A stretch of DNA of 64,000 nt from Pseudomonas fluorescens (GTDB lineage Bacteria > Pseudomonadota > Gammaproteobacteria > Pseudomonadales > Pseudomonadaceae), in contig NZ_CABVHY010000004.1 in the NCBI RefSeq assembly GCF_902497875.1, positions 186,001 through 250,000 of the forward strand, in the 5' to 3' direction. Positions 1 to 8,858 of the stretch are shown here, one piece after another. Every line of letters begins with the position of its first letter. The stretch's first letter is position 1. The notes under the pieces were generated by a model. It saw only the letters and a program-made list of their open reading frames with translations, was not told the origin of the DNA and ran no database searches. Made by a program: the position numbers and the translations under genes.

Positions 1-212
1 CGCCTTGTCCCTGGGCCACTGGATGAACCGGTCTAACGAATAGACAACAAGCCTCGAGTGGTGACGAGGCGAATCAGGGGCCACCTCGTTAAACGCAATG
101 GGATGAGTCTAGGCGACGATCGCGAAAAATGTGGGAACGGCGCTGCGGCGATCCGACTTGCCCGCGATACAGGCCTGACAGCCGGCCTGTTTGTGTGGGT
201 TACGCATTCCCC
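1..212. other. Gene-free window edge
   Basis: I see no convincing gene here; the short open frames on both strands have no family resemblance or ribosome binding site. A stretch near 128-176 (GCTGCGGCGATCCGACTTG and its flanks) resembles a dispersed repeat common in P. fluorescens genomes, which would make this part of the repeat-rich spacer that continues to the regulator gene at 359. Confidence 0.5.
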
Positions 213-310
213 TGTAGGAGCTGCCGCAGGCTGCGATCTTTTGATCTTCGCTGACATCTCTGGGGTTGCCCTGTCCCTGGAAAAGATCGCAGGCTCCGCC
301 AGCTCCTACG
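213..310. repeat. REP pair (GTAGGAGCTGCCGCAGG type)
   Basis: Two inverted arms face each other: GTAGGAGCTGCCGCAGGCTG then GCGATCTTTTGATC on the left, and AAAAGATCGCAGGCTCCGCC then AGCTCCTAC on the right. This is the commonest REP family in the window and lies just downstream of the minus-strand regulator gene ending at 359. Confidence 0.9.
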
Positions 311-358
311 CCGACCGCGTGCACGTGCCATTTCGTGTGTGTCTGCAATCGCCCAATA

Positions 359-907
359 TCAGAAGTTCGCCGGCGTATTCGCGCTGATAATCTCGGCCTC
401 ATCCTGCCCGATATTACGAAAGCGGTGAGGCAAGGTCGTCGGGAAGTAGTAGCCATCACCGGCATTGAGAATGCTGACCTGCCCATCAATCGTCAGTTCG
501 ACAGTGCCACGGGTCACCAGCCCGCACTCCTCGCCTTCGGCATGGACAATGGGGTCCTCGCCGGAGCTCGCCCCGGGTGCGTACTGCTCACGCAGAAAGC
601 GCATCTGCCGGCTTGGCACGACCGCGCCTACCAGCAGCAGGCGCACGCCATGACGGCCCAGGTCAGGCTGTTCATTGGCACGGAAGACGTAACGGCCCTC
701 TCGAGGGGGCTGGTCGAAGGTGAAGAAATCCGCCAACGACATGGGAATGCTCTCGAGCAATTTCTTCAGCGAACTGACTGATGGACTTACGCGATTCTGC
801 TCGATCAGCGAGATTGTGGCATTGGTAACGCCGCTACGCCTGGCCAGCTCGCGCTGAGAAAGCTTATAGCTTTCGCGCACTAATTTGAGTCGTGTGCCCG
901 TGTCCAT
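359..907 (-). CDS. XRE-family regulator with C-terminal cupin, probable polyamine catabolism regulator
   Basis: A 182-residue DNA-binding protein. Residues about 6-60 form an XRE-type helix-turn-helix (LSQRELARRSGVTNATISLIE). Residues about 110-175 form a cupin with the HAEGEECGLVTRGTVEL and GDGYYFP signatures, where a small ligand would bind. This architecture is shared by PuuR and related amine-catabolism regulators. It lies downstream of, and on the same strand as, puuB, puuC and puuA, so control of the gamma-glutamylputrescine pathway is the natural inference. The ATG is preceded by AAGGCTG at good spacing. I leave the symbol blank because PuuR and related regulators cannot be separated by eye. 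Confidence 0.85.
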   Translation of the reverse strand: MDTGTRLKLVRESYKLSQRELARRSGVTNATISLIEQNRVSPSVSSLKKLLESIPMSLADFFTFDQPPREGRYVFRANEQPDLGRHGVRLLLVGAVVPSRQMRFLREQYAPGASSGEDPIVHAEGEECGLVTRGTVELTIDGQVSILNAGDGYYFPTTLPHRFRNIGQDEAEIISANTPANF

Positions 908-1056
908 GACAGCCTTATGCGAAAAATACTCAAGGGTATTGGGGAGAGTGGACGATTGCCTGGAACGATCGCCGCGGCCCTGCCCCGGATACGTGGGAAG
1001 CCAAGTATTAAATCACGTTTGTTCGCGCAGCTCAGCAGGTTAGATAACTGACCGAC

Positions 1057-1082
1057 AAAAAGGCCGGCGCCAGTGCCCGGCC
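1057..1082 (-). terminator. Rho-independent terminator downstream of puuB
   Basis: Read on the minus strand, GGCCGG, a 9-nt loop and CCGGCC are followed by TTTTT. It lies about 20 nt beyond the puuB stop and would end the puuA-puuC-puuB transcript before the regulator gene. The rest of the 908-1104 gap shows nothing else I can name. Confidence 0.75.
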
Positions 1083-1104
1083 GGCCGCCGCCGGTAACCC
1101 CCGG

Positions 1105-2388
1105 CTAGACGCCGAAACGGTCGCGCAGCGAGTAATAAGCGGCGCCCATGGCAGTCAACGGAGCCTGGAAGGTCCTGCCGCCGATCATCGGCATATGCGG
1201 TAGCGAGGCAAAGGCATCAAAGCGCTCGGCATCACCGCGGATCATTTCCGAGATCAGCTTGCCCGCCAGGTGCGAACAGGTCACGCCATGCCCGCTGTAG
1301 CCCTGCATGTAGTAAGCATTCTTTTCAATGCGCCCGAATTGCGGCATGCGCGACATGGTCAGCAGGAAGTTGCCGGTCCAGCGGTAATCGACCTTCACGC
1401 CTTTGAGCTGCGGGAACGTCTTGAGGATCTTCGGCAGGATCAGCTGTTCGATGTCATCCGGCTCGCGGGCACCATAGACCACACCGCCGCCATACAGCAG
1501 GCGATTGTCGGCGGTGAGCCGGAAGTAATCGAGCAGGTAGTTACAGTCTTCGACGCAGTAGTTGTTGGCGATCAGGCTCTTGGCCACTTTCGCTGACAAC
1601 GGCTCGGTCACGACGATTTGCGAGCCGCAGGGCATGCTCTTGCGGGTCACCCGGGGGTCCAGATCCTGGTTCAGGTAGGCGTTGCCGGCAATCAGCAAGT
1701 ACTTGGCCTTCACCACGCCTTTGGCGGTCCTGACAACAATCGGCTCACCGTAGCTGATGTTGACCGCCGCCGACTGCTCGAAGATTTTCCCGCCCAGGGC
1801 AATGATCGCGGCCGCCTCGCCCAGTGCCAGGTTCAACGGATGCACGTGCCCGCCCTGCATGTCCAGCAGGCCGCCGACGTAGTTGTCCGAACCGACTTCC
1901 CGGGCAATGTCGGCGCTATCGAGCATTCGCAGTTGCTGGTTGCCGTAACGCTCCCAGGCGCCTTTCTGTTCTTCGAGACCCTTGAGTTGCTTCTTGTTGA
2001 GCGCCGCGAAAATGCCGCCGGGACGGTAGTCGCACTTGATGTCGTAGTGCTTGATGCGCTGGCGAATAATGTCCGCGCCCTCGAAGATCATGCTCCCGAG
2101 GATTTGCGCGGTCTTGTCGCCATAGCGCTGTTCGATGACATCGACGTCGCGGCTATAGGAATTGACCAGTTGCCCGCCGTTGCGTCCGCTGGCGCCGAAG
2201 CCGACTTTGGCGGATTCCAGTACGGTCACGCTGTAGCCCGCTTCAGCGAGGAACAGCGCCGATGACAAGCCGGTGTAGCCCGCGCCGATCACACAGACAT
2301 CGCATTCCACCAGTTCTTCAAGAACCGGGAAGTCGCCCGTCTGGTTGCGGGTCGCGGCGTAGTAGCTGTTTACATGAGTTTGCATCAT
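1105..2388 (-). CDS. puuB: FAD-dependent gamma-glutamylputrescine oxidase
   Basis: A DAO-family flavoprotein of about 427 residues. The N-terminal Rossmann motif CVIGAGYTGLSSALFLAEAG binds FAD, followed by GFGASGRNGGQLVNSYSRD, typical of PuuB/OrdL amine oxidoreductases. It oxidises gamma-glutamylputrescine to gamma-glutamyl-gamma-aminobutyraldehyde, the second step of the Puu pathway. I place the start at the double ATG (2388 or 2385) because GGGGAA sits just upstream; the longer frame to 2427 adds 13 residues without an RBS. It follows puuC by 52 nt and puuA lies beyond, so the three probably form one operon that ends at the terminator at 1057. Confidence 0.9.
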   Translation of the reverse strand: MMQTHVNSYYAATRNQTGDFPVLEELVECDVCVIGAGYTGLSSALFLAEAGYSVTVLESAKVGFGASGRNGGQLVNSYSRDVDVIEQRYGDKTAQILGSMIFEGADIIRQRIKHYDIKCDYRPGGIFAALNKKQLKGLEEQKGAWERYGNQQLRMLDSADIAREVGSDNYVGGLLDMQGGHVHPLNLALGEAAAIIALGGKIFEQSAAVNISYGEPIVVRTAKGVVKAKYLLIAGNAYLNQDLDPRVTRKSMPCGSQIVVTEPLSAKVAKSLIANNYCVEDCNYLLDYFRLTADNRLLYGGGVVYGAREPDDIEQLILPKILKTFPQLKGVKVDYRWTGNFLLTMSRMPQFGRIEKNAYYMQGYSGHGVTCSHLAGKLISEMIRGDAERFDAFASLPHMPMIGGRTFQAPLTAMGAAYYSLRDRFGV

Positions 2389-2440
2389 AAAATTCCCCGG
2401 TGACCGCAGGCAGACGCCCGCGACCACCGTTGTAAAAGTA

Positions 2441-3931
2441 TTAGAGCTTGATCCAGGTCGCTTTGAGTTCGGTGTATTTATCGAACGCGTGCAGTGACTT
2501 GTCCCGGCCGTTACCCGACTGCTTGAACCCGCCGAACGGCGCGGTCATGTCACCACCGTCGTACTGATTGACCCAGACACTGCCGGCGCGCAGGCCACGG
2601 GCAAAGGTGTGGGCCTTGCTCAGGTTGCTGGTCCAGACCCCGGCTGCCAGGCCGAAGATGCTGTCGTTGGCGATCTGCAAGGCTTCTTCGGCGGTATCGA
2701 AGGTGATCAGCGACAGCACCGGACCGAAGATCTCCTCCCGGGCAATCGTCATGGCATTGGTCACGCCGTCGAAAATCGCCGGTTCGACGTACAGGCCACC
2801 GGTGTCCTCAAGGGTGCGCTTGCCACCGGCGATCAGTTCAGCACCCTGCTCCTTGCCGATTTCGATGTAGCGCAGCACTGACTCCAGTTGCCGCTGATCG
2901 ACGACCGCGCCAACGGTGGTGGCCGGGTCAAGGGCATGCCCGGGTTTCCAGGCCTGCAGCGCTTCCACCAGCATCGGAATGAACTGCTCGCGGATCGAAC
3001 GCTCCACCAGCAGGCGCGAGCCGGCGGTGCAGACTTCGCCCTGATTGAAGGCAATGGCACTGGCCGCCGCCTGTGCCGCAGCGCGCAGGTCAGGCGCATC
3101 GGCAAACACCACGTTGGGACTTTTGCCGCCCGCCTCCAGCCAGACTCGTTTCATGTTGCTCTGCCCGGCATAGATCAGCAGTTGCTTGGCCACCGCGGTC
3201 GAGCCGGTAAAGGCCAGGACGTCGACATCCATATGCAACGCCAGCGCCTTGCCGACGGTGTGACCAAAGCCCGGCAGAACGTTGAACACCCCTTTCGGGA
3301 TACCCGCGTCCAGCGCCAACTGAGCGATGCGGATCGCTGTCAGCGGCGACTTTTCCGAAGGCTTGAGGATGAATGAATTACCCGCCGCCAGGGCCGGGGC
3401 GAACTTCCAGCTGGCCATGATCAACGGGAAATTCCACGGCACGATGGCCGCCACCACGCCAGACGGCTCGCGAGTGATGAGCCCCAACTGATCATGGGGC
3501 GTCGCCGCGACCTCGTCGTAAATCTTGTCGATCGCCTCGGCGCTCCAGCGAATCGCGTTGGCGGTTGCCGGGATGTCGATGCCCATGGAGTCGCTGATCG
3601 GCTTGCCCATGTCGAGGGTTTCCAGCAGCGCCAGTTCATCCTGGTGCTGCAGAATCAGGTCGGCGAAGCGAATCAGGATGCGCTTGCGTTCTGCGGGTGC
3701 CAACCGCGCCCAGATACCGGATTCGAATGTGCGGCGCGCGACGGCGACCGCCGCATTGGCGTCGGCTTCGTCGGTGCTGGCGACGTTGGCCAGGAAACGA
3801 CCGTCGACCGGACTCATGCATTCAAAGGTGTCGCCGCTGAGTGCCGAGCAGTATTGGCCGTCAATGAATGCCCGACCTTCTATTGATAAGGACTGAAAGC
3901 GTTGCTCCCAGTCGCTGCGAGTGTTTGCCAT
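2441..3931 (-). CDS. puuC: Aldehyde dehydrogenase, gamma-glutamyl-gamma-aminobutyraldehyde dehydrogenase type
   Basis: A 496-residue NAD(P)-dependent aldehyde dehydrogenase. The cofactor and catalytic landmarks are complete: IVPWNFPL, ILKPSEKSPLTA, the FTGST loop, the general-base Glu in WLEAGGKSPN and the nucleophile Cys in NQGEVCTAGSRL, then EEIFGPVLS and the C-terminal GGFKQSGNGRD. In this neighbourhood it should oxidise gamma-glutamyl-gamma-aminobutyraldehyde to gamma-glutamyl-GABA, the step before PuuD. Such enzymes also accept other omega-aminoaldehydes (KauB-like), so the exact substrate rests on context. Between puuA and this gene lies a 200-nt spacer with a REP pair. Confidence 0.9.
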   Translation of the reverse strand: MANTRSDWEQRFQSLSIEGRAFIDGQYCSALSGDTFECMSPVDGRFLANVASTDEADANAAVAVARRTFESGIWARLAPAERKRILIRFADLILQHQDELALLETLDMGKPISDSMGIDIPATANAIRWSAEAIDKIYDEVAATPHDQLGLITREPSGVVAAIVPWNFPLIMASWKFAPALAAGNSFILKPSEKSPLTAIRIAQLALDAGIPKGVFNVLPGFGHTVGKALALHMDVDVLAFTGSTAVAKQLLIYAGQSNMKRVWLEAGGKSPNVVFADAPDLRAAAQAAASAIAFNQGEVCTAGSRLLVERSIREQFIPMLVEALQAWKPGHALDPATTVGAVVDQRQLESVLRYIEIGKEQGAELIAGGKRTLEDTGGLYVEPAIFDGVTNAMTIAREEIFGPVLSLITFDTAEEALQIANDSIFGLAAGVWTSNLSKAHTFARGLRAGSVWVNQYDGGDMTAPFGGFKQSGNGRDKSLHAFDKYTELKATWIKL

Positions 3932-3970
3932 GGTTGTGACTCAACGCAGAGGAATAAGTAGTCATCGGAC

Positions 3971-4076
3971 GTGTAGGAGCTGCCGAAGGCTGCGATCTTT
4001 TGACCTTGGTTTTTGACGTCCATGAAGCCCCCGAAGATCAAGATCAAAAGATCGCAGCCTGCGGCAGCTCCTACAG
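3971..4076. repeat. REP pair between puuA and puuC
   Basis: Inverted arms GTAGGAGCTGCCGAAGGCTG and GCAGCCTGCGGCAGCTCCTA flank a central segment of about 40 nt. It sits inside the minus-strand puuA-puuC spacer, where it could attenuate transcription or stabilise the upstream message. Confidence 0.9.
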
Positions 4077-4149
4077 GGTTATTCACCCGCCATCAAAGAT
4101 GTGTCGATACCTACACAGGTTCCGCATCCCCAATGACGGGTATTGGTCG

Positions 4150-5526
4150 TCAGACGGTATGCAAGTACCAGTTGTACTCAAGGTCCGAGATGGAGTTTTC
4201 AAACTCGGCGAGTTCGCTTTCCTTGCACGCCACAAACACATCGATGTACAGCGGGTCGATGTAGCGCGCCATGACTTCGCTGTCGTCCAGCTCGCGCAAG
4301 GCATCGCGCAGGTTGTTCGGCAGGCTCTGCTCGTTCTGTTCGTAGCTGTTGCCTTCCACCGGCGCGCCGGGCTCGATTTCGTTGGTCAGGCCGTGGTGAA
4401 TACCGGCCAGTACCGACGCCATCAACAGGTACGGGTTGGCATCGGCGCCGGCAACGCGGTGTTCGATGCGCACGGAGTCCGGCGAACCGGTTGGCACCCG
4501 GACCGCGACGGTACGGTTGTCGATGCCCCAGCTCGGCGAGTTCGGCACGTAGAACTGTGCGCCGAAACGCCGGTACGAGTTGACGTTCGGGCAGAGGAAA
4601 GCCATCTGCGCCGGCAGGGTCTCAAGCACACCGCCGATGGCATGACGCAGTGCGGCGTTCTGCTCGGGATCCTCACTGGCAAAGATGTTGTTGCCTTCTT
4701 TATCGAGGATCGAGATGTGCACGTGCAGACCATTGCCCGCCTGTCCCGGATACGGCTTGGCCATGAAAGTGGTATCCATTTCATGGTCATAGGCGATGTT
4801 CTTCACCAAACGCTTGAGCAATACCGCGTAGTCGCAGGCCTTTATCGGGTCGGAGACGTGATGCAGGTTGACTTCGAACTGCGCCGGGGCGCTTTCCTTG
4901 ACGATGGCGTCCGCAGGGATGCCCTGCTCTTTCGCGCCTTCGAGGATGTCTTGCAGGCAATCGACGTATTCGTCCAGGTCATCGATCAAATACACCTGGG
5001 TCGACATCGGACGTTTGCCGGAGACCGGCGAGCGTGGCGATTGCGGACGACCGTTCACGTTGTCCTGGTCGATCAGATAGAACTCGAGTTCAAACGCCGC
5101 GCAAATGGTCAGGCCCATTGCATCGAACTTGCTTACCACCTGACGCAGCACTTCGCGAGGGTCCGCGAAGAACGGCTGGCCTTCGAGTTCATGCATGGTC
5201 ATCAACAGTTGCGCGGTTGGGCGCTTCTGCCAGGGTTCGATGCTCAACGTATTGGGGATGGGGAAGCAGATTCGATCCGAGTCGCCGATGTCCAGACCCA
5301 GGCCGGTGCTTTCCACCGTAGAACCATTGATGTCCAGAGCAAACAGTGACGCCGGGAGGTTGATGCCTTTTTCGTAAACCTTATGAAGACTGGTGCGCTC
5401 GATGCGCTTGCCGCGCACCACACCGTTCATATCCGCAATCAGAAGGTCGACGTACAAAACCTCAGGATATTTCTTAAGGAATGCGTTTGCTTCGTTGAGT
5501 TGAACGGCACGCAGAGGGACCGACAT
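4150..5526 (-). CDS. puuA: Glutamine-synthetase-family gamma-glutamylputrescine synthetase
   Basis: A 458-residue type I glutamine-synthetase-like ligase. It has the N-terminal beta-grasp part (LYVDLLIADMNGVVRGKR), the metal-binding segment AAFELEFYLID, the nucleotide/metal motif GNGLHVHISILD, and the C-terminal active-site stretch AVRVPTGSPDSVRIEHRV then ADANPYL. In pseudomonads these paralogues (PuuA/SpuB/SpuI) join glutamate to putrescine or other polyamines with ATP. Placement beside puuB, puuC and divergent puuD supports that role over nitrogen assimilation; canonical GlnA is longer. The ATG is preceded by AGGTG. Confidence 0.9.
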   Translation of the reverse strand: MSVPLRAVQLNEANAFLKKYPEVLYVDLLIADMNGVVRGKRIERTSLHKVYEKGINLPASLFALDINGSTVESTGLGLDIGDSDRICFPIPNTLSIEPWQKRPTAQLLMTMHELEGQPFFADPREVLRQVVSKFDAMGLTICAAFELEFYLIDQDNVNGRPQSPRSPVSGKRPMSTQVYLIDDLDEYVDCLQDILEGAKEQGIPADAIVKESAPAQFEVNLHHVSDPIKACDYAVLLKRLVKNIAYDHEMDTTFMAKPYPGQAGNGLHVHISILDKEGNNIFASEDPEQNAALRHAIGGVLETLPAQMAFLCPNVNSYRRFGAQFYVPNSPSWGIDNRTVAVRVPTGSPDSVRIEHRVAGADANPYLLMASVLAGIHHGLTNEIEPGAPVEGNSYEQNEQSLPNNLRDALRELDDSEVMARYIDPLYIDVFVACKESELAEFENSISDLEYNWYLHTV

Positions 5527-5734
5527 GATGCACCTATTAGCTGTTAATTATTATGTTCACTACCCTTTCACGAGCCCAGTCAATCCGAAAGGCAAAGTGA
5601 AGTCAATAGCGAACACTCAGCGTTTAATCGCTAGTTTTCTGGCCTCATCAGGGTACGACAGTGCCAAATAAGCCTTGAAACGAGCGTGAGCCCTCAACAT
5701 CGGACGTGCGGTGTTTAGAATTTTTTACATGAGA

Positions 5735-5755
5735 GTTGTTAATTAAAATCAACAA
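5735..5755. promoter_or_regulatory. Possible operator in the puuA/puuD divergent spacer
   Basis: The 280-nt spacer between the divergent puuA and puuD starts is AT-rich relative to its surroundings. Near puuD it holds the inverted repeat TTGTT-N10-AACAA around TAATTA, about 50 nt before the puuD ATG. It is a candidate site for the XRE-cupin regulator, but no known consensus is matched. Confidence 0.3.
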
Positions 5756-5806
5756 GGCTAAGCTCCGGAAAAGCTCGTTCAAGTGTGAAACTTCGAGGTG
5801 ATAAAA

Positions 5807-6568
5807 ATGGCATTCAAGCCATTGATCGGCGTTACTGCGTGCATCAAACAGATTGGCCTGCACCCCTACCACGTCAGCGGCGACAAGTACTTGCGTGCTG
5901 TCAGCGTCGCGGCTTTGGGACTGCCGGTAGTCATTCCTTCCCTGGCTGAACTGACTGAAATAGATGAGCTGCTTGAGCATCTGGACGGCCTGCTGCTGAC
6001 CGGCTCACCGTCCAATGTGGAGCCGTTCCACTATCAAGGGCCCGACAGTGCCCCAGGCACGGAACACGATCAGCAACGGGACGGCACCACCCTCCCCCTG
6101 TTACGTGCAGCCGTGGCTGCCGGCGTTCCGGTGCTCGGCATCTGTCGCGGCTTCCAGGAAATGAACGTGGCGTTCGGTGGCAGCCTGCATCAGAAGGTCC
6201 ACGAACTCCAAGGCTTCCTCGATCACCGCGAAGCGGATCATCCGGACCTGGCCGTGCAGTACGCACCGGCTCACGCGGTCAGCGTGCAACCGGGCGGCGT
6301 GTTCCAAGCGCTGGATCTGCCTCAGGTGTTCCAGGTCAACTCGATTCACAGCCAAGGCATCGACCGACTCGCTCCGGGCCTGCGCGCCGAAGCCATTGCA
6401 CCGGATGGCCTGATCGAGGCGATCTCTGTCGAGCACAGCAAGGCTTTCGCCGTTGGCGTGCAATGGCACCCGGAATGGCAGGTCCTGTCGAACCCTCCTT
6501 ACTTGAGTATTTTCCAGGCGTTTGGCGACGCATGCCGGCAACGGGCAGCGCTTCGTTATGCGCGCTGA
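5807..6568 (+). CDS. puuD: Class I glutamine amidotransferase-like gamma-glutamyl-GABA hydrolase
   Basis: A 253-residue peptidase C26-type hydrolase. The nucleophile elbow is GICRGFQEMNVAFGGSLHQ with the catalytic Cys, and the His/Glu pair is in GVQWHPEWQ. It releases GABA and glutamate from gamma-glutamyl-GABA, the last Puu step (SpuA in P. aeruginosa). ATG at 5807 is chosen over an in-frame GTG nine bases upstream because AGGTG lies 6 nt before it. It is transcribed away from puuA and precedes the putrescine ABC transporter genes by 236 nt. Confidence 0.92.
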   Translation: MAFKPLIGVTACIKQIGLHPYHVSGDKYLRAVSVAALGLPVVIPSLAELTEIDELLEHLDGLLLTGSPSNVEPFHYQGPDSAPGTEHDQQRDGTTLPLLRAAVAAGVPVLGICRGFQEMNVAFGGSLHQKVHELQGFLDHREADHPDLAVQYAPAHAVSVQPGGVFQALDLPQVFQVNSIHSQGIDRLAPGLRAEAIAPDGLIEAISVEHSKAFAVGVQWHPEWQVLSNPPYLSIFQAFGDACRQRAALRYAR

Positions 6569-6804
6569 CTGACGACCTCAAACACCATTCAACGATTTAA
6601 CTGCCCCCGTGAGTCAGGCGGGTGCGCCTTTGCGCGCCCACCCCTCAGGAAAACCACACTTTTCGACAGCACTTTCGACAACAACAAGCACCACCAGGCA
6701 GCCAGGACGGCGGCGCCGAATAAACCCGCGCGGTGCGGGTTGGTAATCACTCTATTAAGTCAGGCCGTATTGGCCCGACTCCTCACACCTGTTGGGAGTT
6801 TCAC
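6569..6804 (+). other. Spacer before potG with hairpins
   Basis: No gene is seen. A GC-rich imperfect hairpin lies around 6617-6643, and a cleaner one at 6723-6741 (AACCCGC, 5-nt loop, GCGGGTT). Neither has a T-run, so they look like leader or mRNA-stabilising structures rather than terminators. The potG RBS GGGAG follows. Confidence 0.4.
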
Positions 6805-7947
6805 ATGGCAAACGCCTCCAGCACTTACAGGAAGGCTCTTGAAGGCAACCCGCACCCGAAAAAGGTGTTGGTTAAAGTCGACCGGGTCACCAAGAAATTC
6901 GACGAGACCATCGCCGTGGACGATGTGTCCCTGGAAATCCACCAAGGCGAAATTTTCGCCATGCTCGGTGGCTCCGGCTCAGGCAAGTCGACACTCCTGC
7001 GCATGCTGGCAGGCTTCGAGCGTCCTACCGAAGGGCGGATCTACCTCGATGGCGTAGACATCACCGACATGCCGCCCTACGAGCGGCCGATCAACATGAT
7101 GTTCCAGTCCTATGCCCTGTTCCCGCACATGACCGTGGCGCAGAACATTGCCTTCGGTCTCAAGCAGGACCGGCTGCCGGCCAGCGAGATCGAAGCCCGC
7201 GTCGAAGAGATGCTCAGGCTGGTGCATATGACCCAGTATGCCAAGCGCAAGCCCCATCAGTTGTCCGGTGGCCAGCGCCAGCGGGTGGCATTGGCACGTT
7301 CCCTGGCCAAGCGGCCAAAGCTATTACTGCTCGACGAGCCCATGGGCGCGCTGGACAAGAAGCTGCGCTCACAGATGCAACTGGAGCTGGTGGAGATCAT
7401 CGAGCGGGTCGGTGTGACCTGCGTGATGGTGACCCACGACCAGGAAGAGGCCATGACCATGGCCCAACGCATCGCCATCATGCACTTGGGCTGGATTGCC
7501 CAGATTGGTAGCCCGGTCGATATCTACGAAGCGCCGGTCAGCCGCATGGTCTGCGAATTCATCGGCAACGTGAATGCCTTCGACGGCACCGTCACCGAAG
7601 ACCAGGAAGGCCATGCAATCATTCATAGCCCGGACCTGGAGCAGAAGATTTACGTCGGCCACGGCGTCAGCACTTCGGTCGAAGACAAGTCCGTCACCTA
7701 CGCCATTCGCCCGGAGAAGTTGCTGGTCACCACCCTCAAGCCCGACGCCCGCTACAACTGGTCCCAAGGCAAGGTGCATGACATCGCCTACCTCGGCGGG
7801 CACTCGGTGTTTTACGTGGAGCTGCCGGGCGGCAAGATCGTTCAGTCGTTCATGGCCAACGCTGAACGCCGCGGGGCACGCCCGACCTGGGATGACCAGG
7901 TCTACGTGTGGTGGGAAGACGACAGCGGCGTGGTACTGCGTGCATGA
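6805..7947 (+). CDS. potG: Putrescine ABC transporter ATP-binding protein
   Basis: A 380-residue ATPase of the spermidine/putrescine importer class. Walker A is GGSGSGKST, the Q-loop is in NMMFQSYALFPHM, the ABC signature is LSGGQRQRVALARSLA, Walker B is LLLLDEPMGALD, and the switch His is in VTHDQEEAM. A C-terminal TOBE-like region follows from about residue 290. The N-terminal extension before VLVKVDRVTKKF is usual for PotG. The chosen ATG has GGGAG upstream. Its stop overlaps the start of potH by 4 nt (ATGA), so the two are translationally coupled. Confidence 0.95.
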   Translation: MANASSTYRKALEGNPHPKKVLVKVDRVTKKFDETIAVDDVSLEIHQGEIFAMLGGSGSGKSTLLRMLAGFERPTEGRIYLDGVDITDMPPYERPINMMFQSYALFPHMTVAQNIAFGLKQDRLPASEIEARVEEMLRLVHMTQYAKRKPHQLSGGQRQRVALARSLAKRPKLLLLDEPMGALDKKLRSQMQLELVEIIERVGVTCVMVTHDQEEAMTMAQRIAIMHLGWIAQIGSPVDIYEAPVSRMVCEFIGNVNAFDGTVTEDQEGHAIIHSPDLEQKIYVGHGVSTSVEDKSVTYAIRPEKLLVTTLKPDARYNWSQGKVHDIAYLGGHSVFYVELPGGKIVQSFMANAERRGARPTWDDQVYVWWEDDSGVVLRA

Positions 7948-8858
7948 TTACCATCAATAAGCGGATTCTGCGACTGATCCCCAGTGGCCGCAAAGTGGTC
8001 ATCGGGATTCCTTTCCTCTGGCTGTGTCTGTTCTTCATGCTGCCGTTCTTCCTGGTGATGAAGATCAGCTTCTCGGAAGCTGCCCTGGCCATTCCACCCT
8101 ACTCGGAGATCTACAGCTTCGCCGAGCAGAAATTCCAGCTGTTCCTCAACGTTGGCAACTATGCGCTGCTGGCCGCTGATGACCTTTACATCTCGGCCTA
8201 CCTCGGCTCGTTGAAAGTGGCCTTTTTCAGCACCTTGATCTGCCTGCTGATCGGCTTCCCGATGGCCTATGCCATCTCCAAAGCCCGTCAGGACGCGCAG
8301 ACCGTGTTACTGCTATTGATCATGATGCCGACCTGGACCGCGATCCTGATCAGGGTTTACGCCTGGATGGGGATCCTCAGCAACAACGGTCTGCTCAATG
8401 CGTTCCTGCTCTGGACCGGCCTTATCCAGCACCCGATAGAAATATTGAACACCAACATCGCGGTGTATATCGGGGTGGTGTATGCCTACCTGCCATTCAT
8501 GGTCCTGCCGCTCTATGCCAACCTGGTCAAGCATGACCAGAGCCTGCTCGAAGCCGCATCGGACCTGGGCTCAAGCACCTTCAACAACTTCTGGAAAATC
8601 ACCGTGCCGCTGGCGAAAAACGGCATCGTCGCAGGCTGCATGCTGGTGTTCATTCCAGTGGTCGGTGAGTTCGTCATTCCGGAACTGCTCGGCGGCCCGG
8701 AAACCCTGATGATCGGCCGCGTGCTATGGCAAGAGTTCTTCAACAACCGTGACTGGCCGGTGGCGTCCGCCCTGGCGGTGGTGATGCTGGCGATCCTGAT
8801 TGTGCCGATCATCCTGTTCAACCGCAGCCAGGCCAAAGAGATGGAGGGACGGGCATGA
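7944..8858 (+). CDS. potH: Putrescine ABC transporter permease 1
   Basis: A 304-residue inner-membrane permease with about six hydrophobic helices. It has the permease/ATPase contact motif EAASDLGSSTFNNFWKITVPL near residue 200 (the EAA loop). The N-terminal helix (GIPFLWLCLFFMLPFFLVMK) precedes a periplasmic loop, as in PotH. Its start overlaps potG by ATGA and its stop overlaps potI by ATGA. It works with PotG, PotI and PotF to import putrescine. Confidence 0.95.
   Translation: MITINKRILRLIPSGRKVVIGIPFLWLCLFFMLPFFLVMKISFSEAALAIPPYSEIYSFAEQKFQLFLNVGNYALLAADDLYISAYLGSLKVAFFSTLICLLIGFPMAYAISKARQDAQTVLLLLIMMPTWTAILIRVYAWMGILSNNGLLNAFLLWTGLIQHPIEILNTNIAVYIGVVYAYLPFMVLPLYANLVKHDQSLLEAASDLGSSTFNNFWKITVPLAKNGIVAGCMLVFIPVVGEFVIPELLGGPETLMIGRVLWQEFFNNRDWPVASALAVVMLAILIVPIILFNRSQAKEMEGRA

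Noticed and set aside
4000..5349. Plus-strand frame of about 450 codons opposite puuA
   Set aside because: It begins within a REP element and runs antisense to a clear glutamine-synthetase-family gene.
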